DNA of 64,000 bases, taken from Peptococcaceae bacterium 1198_IL3148 (GTDB taxonomy: Bacteria > Bacillota > Desulfotomaculia > Desulfotomaculales > Desulfohalotomaculaceae). Location: positions 186,001 through 250,000 of the forward strand of contig JBAIYS010000001.1 of NCBI GenBank assembly GCA_036763105.1. The letters are read 5' to 3'. Shown here one piece after another: positions 60,561-64,000 of this stretch. The notes under the pieces were generated by a model. That model was not told the DNA's origin. It searched no databases and saw only the letters and a list, made by a program, of their open reading frames with translations. A program made the translations under genes and the position numbers. Each line of letters starts with the position of its first letter. The stretch's first letter is position 1.

Positions 60561-61335
60561 TGGTTTCCACCGCCCCCAGATATGCTTCAATAACCTGTTG
60601 ATTGCTCTGTATTTCCGATGGAATACCGCTGGCAATGGTTTGACCGTAATCCAGTACATAGATCCGCTCACAAATGCCCATTACCACTTCCATGTGATGT
60701 TCAATCATCAGTATTGTTAAATTAAACTGATCCCTTATCTTAGCGATAAAGTCCATCAGCTCTAGCGATTCCTGCGGATTCATTCCCGCCGCCGGTTCAT
60801 CCAGCAGTAGAAGGCTGGGCTGAGTAGCCAGCGCCCGGGCTATCTCCAACCTTCTTTGCTTACCATAGGGCAATGATGTTGCCATTTCATTGGCCACATC
60901 ATCCAGTTGCACCTGTCGTAAAAGTTCCATACACTCCTGATAATGTTGTTTGCGTGCCTTGGTATACCGGGGTAGCCCCAAAATGGCTTCCAAAGGACTA
61001 GCCTTTAGGCGAACGTGTTTAGATATCATCACGTTCTCTAAAACTGTCATCGATTGAAACAAGCGGATGTTTTGGAATGTCCGGGCAATACCCAATTTAG
61101 TAATTACATCAGGTCGACTGCCGGTAATATTTTGTCCATTAAAATAAATGTTGCCTTCGGTGGGCTTATACACTCCGGTAATCATATTAAAACAAGTGGT
61201 TTTTCCCGCACCATTGGGCCCAATTAAACCGATGATTTCGCCCTGCTTAATATCTAGGGCAAGCTTGGATACCGCTGTTACACCACCAAATCTCATGGTA
61301 ATATCATCGGTCACTAACATGTTATGCTCGCTCAC
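60553..61335 (-). CDS. livG: branched-chain amino acid ABC transporter ATP-binding protein LivG
   Basis: The 260-residue ATPase has Walker A GPNGAGKTT, the LivG-specific ITGVYKPTEG, the signature SLPYGKQRRLEIARAL and Walker B LLLLDEPAAGMNP. It overlaps livM upstream by 14 bases and livF downstream. The partner ATPase and two permeases are all present, so the transporter is complete. Confidence 0.95.
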   Translation of the reverse strand: MSEHNMLVTDDITMRFGGVTAVSKLALDIKQGEIIGLIGPNGAGKTTCFNMITGVYKPTEGNIYFNGQNITGSRPDVITKLGIARTFQNIRLFQSMTVLENVMISKHVRLKASPLEAILGLPRYTKARKQHYQECMELLRQVQLDDVANEMATSLPYGKQRRLEIARALATQPSLLLLDEPAAGMNPQESLELMDFIAKIRDQFNLTILMIEHHMEVVMGICERIYVLDYGQTIASGIPSEIQSNQQVIEAYLGAVETSA

Positions 61336-62401
61336 CTAGCTTACCCCCTTTGTCCTTTTTGCCAGCACCCAGTTTATCTAACAGCCAATCCCAGTTAAAT
61401 TCTCGGGTGCCCATCAGTCCTTGGCGGTAGAATAACACCACCAGCACCAGCAGAATGGAGAAGATAACCATCCGCATGCCAGGGATGCCTGGGATTTCCA
61501 TGCCAAGGATATTCATGTCGGTTTCCACAAAGCGCAGCCACTCCATCGCCACAGTAACCACTACACCGGCAATTACCGAACCGGTTAGACTGCCCATGCC
61601 TCCCACCACAACTATCAGCAGAATTTGGAAGGTAAATAAAAATCTAAACATGGTGGGGTCAATGGAAGTAATTAAAAAGGCCATTAGCGCCCCGGCTACC
61701 CCGGCAAAGAAGGCACCGATACCAAAGGACATCAACTTGTGTTTAAATATACTGATACCCATGGCCTCAGCAGCTATTTCGTTATCCCGAATGGCTTTAA
61801 AGGCATAGCCCCAACTGCTATTAATTAATGCCCTTAAAACCAAAATGGTGATAATGGCACATCCCCAGTACACCCATAGCTCCTTAACGCTGGGAATATT
61901 CTTTAATCCCAAAGCTCCATTGGTGATGCTGATGGTGTTGGTAACAATAATGCGCAAAATTTCTGCAAAACCAAGGGTAGCAATGGCCAGGTAGTCATCC
62001 CTCAGTCTTAGGGCTGGAAAACCAATCAAAATACCGAAAAAGGCCGCCACAGCACCGGCAGCTAATATGGCCGGAATTATTGGCCAGTGAATGTTGGCCA
62101 AGGCCGGAATAATGGGCTCCATAAAGTAAATCATTTCTTTGCTTTCCGGTGACATGGTTAATATGGCTGCGGTATAGGCCCCGATACACATAAAGCCCGC
62201 GTGCCCCAGCGAAAACATGCCGGTAAAGCCAATGACCAAGTTCATGCTGGCACCTAAGATCACAAAGATGGCAGAGAGGTTTAATATCCGCGCTTGGAAT
62301 CTAGTTAAATGCTCATTGCCAAAATATAAAACTACAGCGGCTAACAACAATGTGGCGATGGTTAATACCCTTTTGATGTTTTTTCTGCTATCCATGATCA
62401 C
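61322..62401 (-). CDS. livM: branched-chain amino acid ABC transporter permease LivM
   Basis: The 359-residue membrane protein has eight to ten helices and the LivM features GYTGMFSLGHAGFM-like (FTGMFSLGHAGFMCIGAY) and LRDDYLAIATLGFAEILR. The C-terminal tail is basic (DKLGAGKKDKGGKLGERA) and longer than usual. Its start overlaps the stop of livH by four bases. Confidence 0.94.
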   Translation of the reverse strand: MIMDSRKNIKRVLTIATLLLAAVVLYFGNEHLTRFQARILNLSAIFVILGASMNLVIGFTGMFSLGHAGFMCIGAYTAAILTMSPESKEMIYFMEPIIPALANIHWPIIPAILAAGAVAAFFGILIGFPALRLRDDYLAIATLGFAEILRIIVTNTISITNGALGLKNIPSVKELWVYWGCAIITILVLRALINSSWGYAFKAIRDNEIAAEAMGISIFKHKLMSFGIGAFFAGVAGALMAFLITSIDPTMFRFLFTFQILLIVVVGGMGSLTGSVIAGVVVTVAMEWLRFVETDMNILGMEIPGIPGMRMVIFSILLVLVVLFYRQGLMGTREFNWDWLLDKLGAGKKDKGGKLGERA

Positions 62402-63291
62402 ACCTTCTCCACTTCGTTTTCACCTAAAATGCCGCCGGGTCTAAATAGCAACACTAAAATCAATAGCAAAAAGGCAAATGCATCCCGATAACCAGACAAT
62501 TCAGGCATAAATCCAACTAACATTACTTCACCCATACCTAATATAAAGCCGCCAATCATTGCCCCAGGCACACTGCCAATGCCACCTAATACCGCGGCGA
62601 TAAAGCATTTAATTCCTGGGAAAACCCCCATCAACGGGTCCACTTGGGGGTACTGCATACTCCACATAATACCTCCCACCGCCGCCAAGGCTGAACCCAC
62701 AGCAAAGGTGGAGGAAACAATCTTGTTTACATCAACTGCCATCAGGCTTGCGGTTTCAAAGTCTTTGGACACCGCCCGCATGGCAATGCCAAACTTAGTT
62801 TTATTAACCACCAGCATTACGGCAATCAATAATAAAATTGTAACAATAGGAATGATAAAGGTTAAGGACAGAAACGATATATTCCCAATCTGGATATTCC
62901 AAACCAGTTCCTCTGGCCGGGGAAATGATTTGGGACGAGCCCCCAACAAAACAATACCTAAGTTTTCTAATAGATACGATATGCCAATGGCAGAAATTAA
63001 AACCGATATTCTCGGCGCGGTGCGCAGAGGACGGTAGGCAACTTTTTCAATGCTGACACCCAGCAATGTGGTGATAACTACCGCCAACAGAAAAGCCAAC
63101 CACCATGGTAGCGCAAAAATGCCAATACCAAACAAAGCTGCATAACCAGCCACCATTAGCAAGTCGGCATGGGCAAAGTTAATTAATCGAAGAATTCCAT
63201 AAACCATGGTATAACCAATGGCAATTAACGCATATAAACTACCTAGGGTTATACCGTTGGCCAGGTTTTGTACGAACATTTCTAAAGACAT
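62398..63291 (-). CDS. livH: branched-chain amino acid ABC transporter permease LivH
   Basis: The 297-residue membrane protein shows the LivH motif LANGITLGSLYALIAIGYTMVYGILRLINFAH at the start (given here as a known pattern split across helices) and about eight helices. It couples with LivM, LivG and LivF. It is preceded by a terminator-like hairpin at 63371-63404, downstream of the binding-protein gene, which may reduce read-through into the permease genes. Confidence 0.93.
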   Translation of the reverse strand: MSLEMFVQNLANGITLGSLYALIAIGYTMVYGILRLINFAHADLLMVAGYAALFGIGIFALPWWLAFLLAVVITTLLGVSIEKVAYRPLRTAPRISVLISAIGISYLLENLGIVLLGARPKSFPRPEELVWNIQIGNISFLSLTFIIPIVTILLLIAVMLVVNKTKFGIAMRAVSKDFETASLMAVDVNKIVSSTFAVGSALAAVGGIMWSMQYPQVDPLMGVFPGIKCFIAAVLGGIGSVPGAMIGGFILGMGEVMLVGFMPELSGYRDAFAFLLLILVLLFRPGGILGENEVEKV

Positions 63292-63370
63292 TTTGTGTAA
63301 CCCCTCTCAGTATGCCGCTGTTACAACGTGTGGTTATTAATTTAACATTACAGTATTAGTTCAAGCATAT

Positions 63371-63404
63371 TAAGCTCCCTTCCCAATTTAGGAAAGGGAG
63401 CTTA
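63371..63404 (-). terminator. hairpin between livJ and livH
   Basis: TAAGCTCCCTT and AAGGGAGCTTA form an 11-base-pair stem. It could partly end transcription or protect the livJ message, as in many binding-protein operons. The T-run is weak. Confidence 0.6.
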
Positions 63405-63419
63405 TATTTACTTCCCAGC

Positions 63420-64000
63420 TTATTCAGGTTGTACCTTACTATCATAAACGAACTGACCATCTGCCACCTTTTTAACAATGGCGGTCTTGGTGGCGTCACC
63501 GTTTTGGTCCAAGGTAATCAGACCAGTGGCACCTTCGAAATTAGCAGTTGCTGCTATGGCCTCTCTAACTGCTTCCTTATCGGTGGAACCAGCCCTAGTA
63601 AAGGCATCCAGCGCCAACAGGTAAGAGTCAAAACCTAAAGCTGCAAAGGCATTAACATCTTTGTCTGGATATTCTTCTTTAAACTTCTCTAAGAAGGTGG
63701 TAGACATTTCAGTTACAGGTTCTTCAGCAGTAAAGTGAGTGCTGAAATAAATATCGCTGAGACCACCAACGCGGTTTAAGAACTCCTCAGCTTCCCAAGT
63801 GTCGCCACCCAGCATTGGAGCGGTAATACCCAGCTCTCTGGCCTTTTCTACCAAGATACCACACTCTAAGAAGTTACCAGGTGCAAAGATTACATCTGGA
63901 TTCTTAGACTTAACTTCTGTCAACTGAGCAGAAAAGTCTTTGTCACCGGTATTGTATTGGGCCTTGGCTACAATGGCATTTTCATCACCGGTTAACTCTT
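63420..64000 (-). CDS. livJ: branched-chain amino acid ABC transporter substrate-binding protein LivJ-like (5' part outside the window)
   Basis: The reading frame stays open to the right edge of the window, so the start of the gene is missing. The visible part has NPDVIFAPGNFLECGILVEK, LGGDTWEAEEF and NAFAALGFDSYLLALDA, which fit the type I periplasmic binding fold of LivJ proteins. The C-terminus is complete at 63420. In a Gram-positive host it should be a lipoprotein, but the signal part lies beyond the window. It belongs to the liv operon that follows. Confidence 0.9.
   Translation of the reverse strand, partial: ELTGDENAIVAKAQYNTGDKDFSAQLTEVKSKNPDVIFAPGNFLECGILVEKARELGITAPMLGGDTWEAEEFLNRVGGLSDIYFSTHFTAEEPVTEMSTTFLEKFKEEYPDKDVNAFAALGFDSYLLALDAFTRAGSTDKEAVREAIAATANFEGATGLITLDQNGDATKTAIVKKVADGQFVYDSKVQPE

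Noticed and set aside
1-64000. CRISPR arrays, tRNA or rRNA genes, and complete insertion sequences
   Set aside because: No regularly spaced repeats, cloverleaf-like stretches, rRNA-like blocks or transposase genes were recognised by eye. A tRNA or CRISPR scan could still find something missed.

Overview
The window looks like part of the chromosome of an anaerobic, low-to-mid GC Gram-positive bacterium, most likely a Clostridia member of the Peptococcaceae/Desulfotomaculum type. This is inferred from gene content: strong AGGAGG-type ribosome binding sites, lipoproteins rather than periplasmic proteins, an aldehyde ferredoxin oxidoreductase, an [FeFe]-hydrogenase-like sensor, NifX/MinD-ferredoxin genes and BlaR1/BlaI control. 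No rRNA, tRNA or CRISPR array was seen.

Layout. 1-4.1 kb: exonuclease III, cupin, polyferredoxin plus aldehyde ferredoxin oxidoreductase, CBS protein. 4.2-8.8 kb: an OmpR-type regulator, histidine kinase and MacB/Bce-like ABC exporter in which both the kinase and the permease are broken. 8.8-12.6 kb: a YyaL-type thioredoxin protein and an MqsR-like toxin (frameshifted) with a zinc-finger/HTH/Panacea antitoxin. 12.8-16.7 kb: a siderophore ABC importer behind a Fur-like box. 16.8-21.9 kb: an antibiotic resistance island, with a Mef-like efflux pump behind an ErmD-like leader peptide and two terminators, then a class D beta-lactamase with BlaR1/BlaI and TACA-N2-TGTA operators. 22-28.7 kb: Dps, a copper-amine-oxidase-N-type secreted protein, a ferredoxin/hydrogenase-like/GGDEF/HD-GYP fusion, threonine synthase joined in frame to a GIY-YIG domain, and OsmC.

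28.8-40.3 kb holds three YeiH-family (putative sulfate/sulfite exporter) paralogues. Each is followed 26-33 bases later by a gene of 41-55 codons for a charged single-helix membrane protein that is easily missed. Between them lie two UspA proteins, a NarL-type two-component pair and a Cache/PAS sensor with no output domain. I consider this module and the macrolide-type attenuator the most interesting parts of the window.

40.4-64 kb is mostly housekeeping on the minus strand: an ANTAR regulator, alr, ald, nnr, acpS, a LytS/LytR pair, acs, a nitronate monooxygenase-like enzyme, ilvE, an HAD phosphatase, a glucosaminidase, a NifX/MinD-ferredoxin operon with an operator-flanked promoter, two proteins of unclear role, and a branched-chain amino acid ABC transporter whose binding protein runs off the right edge.
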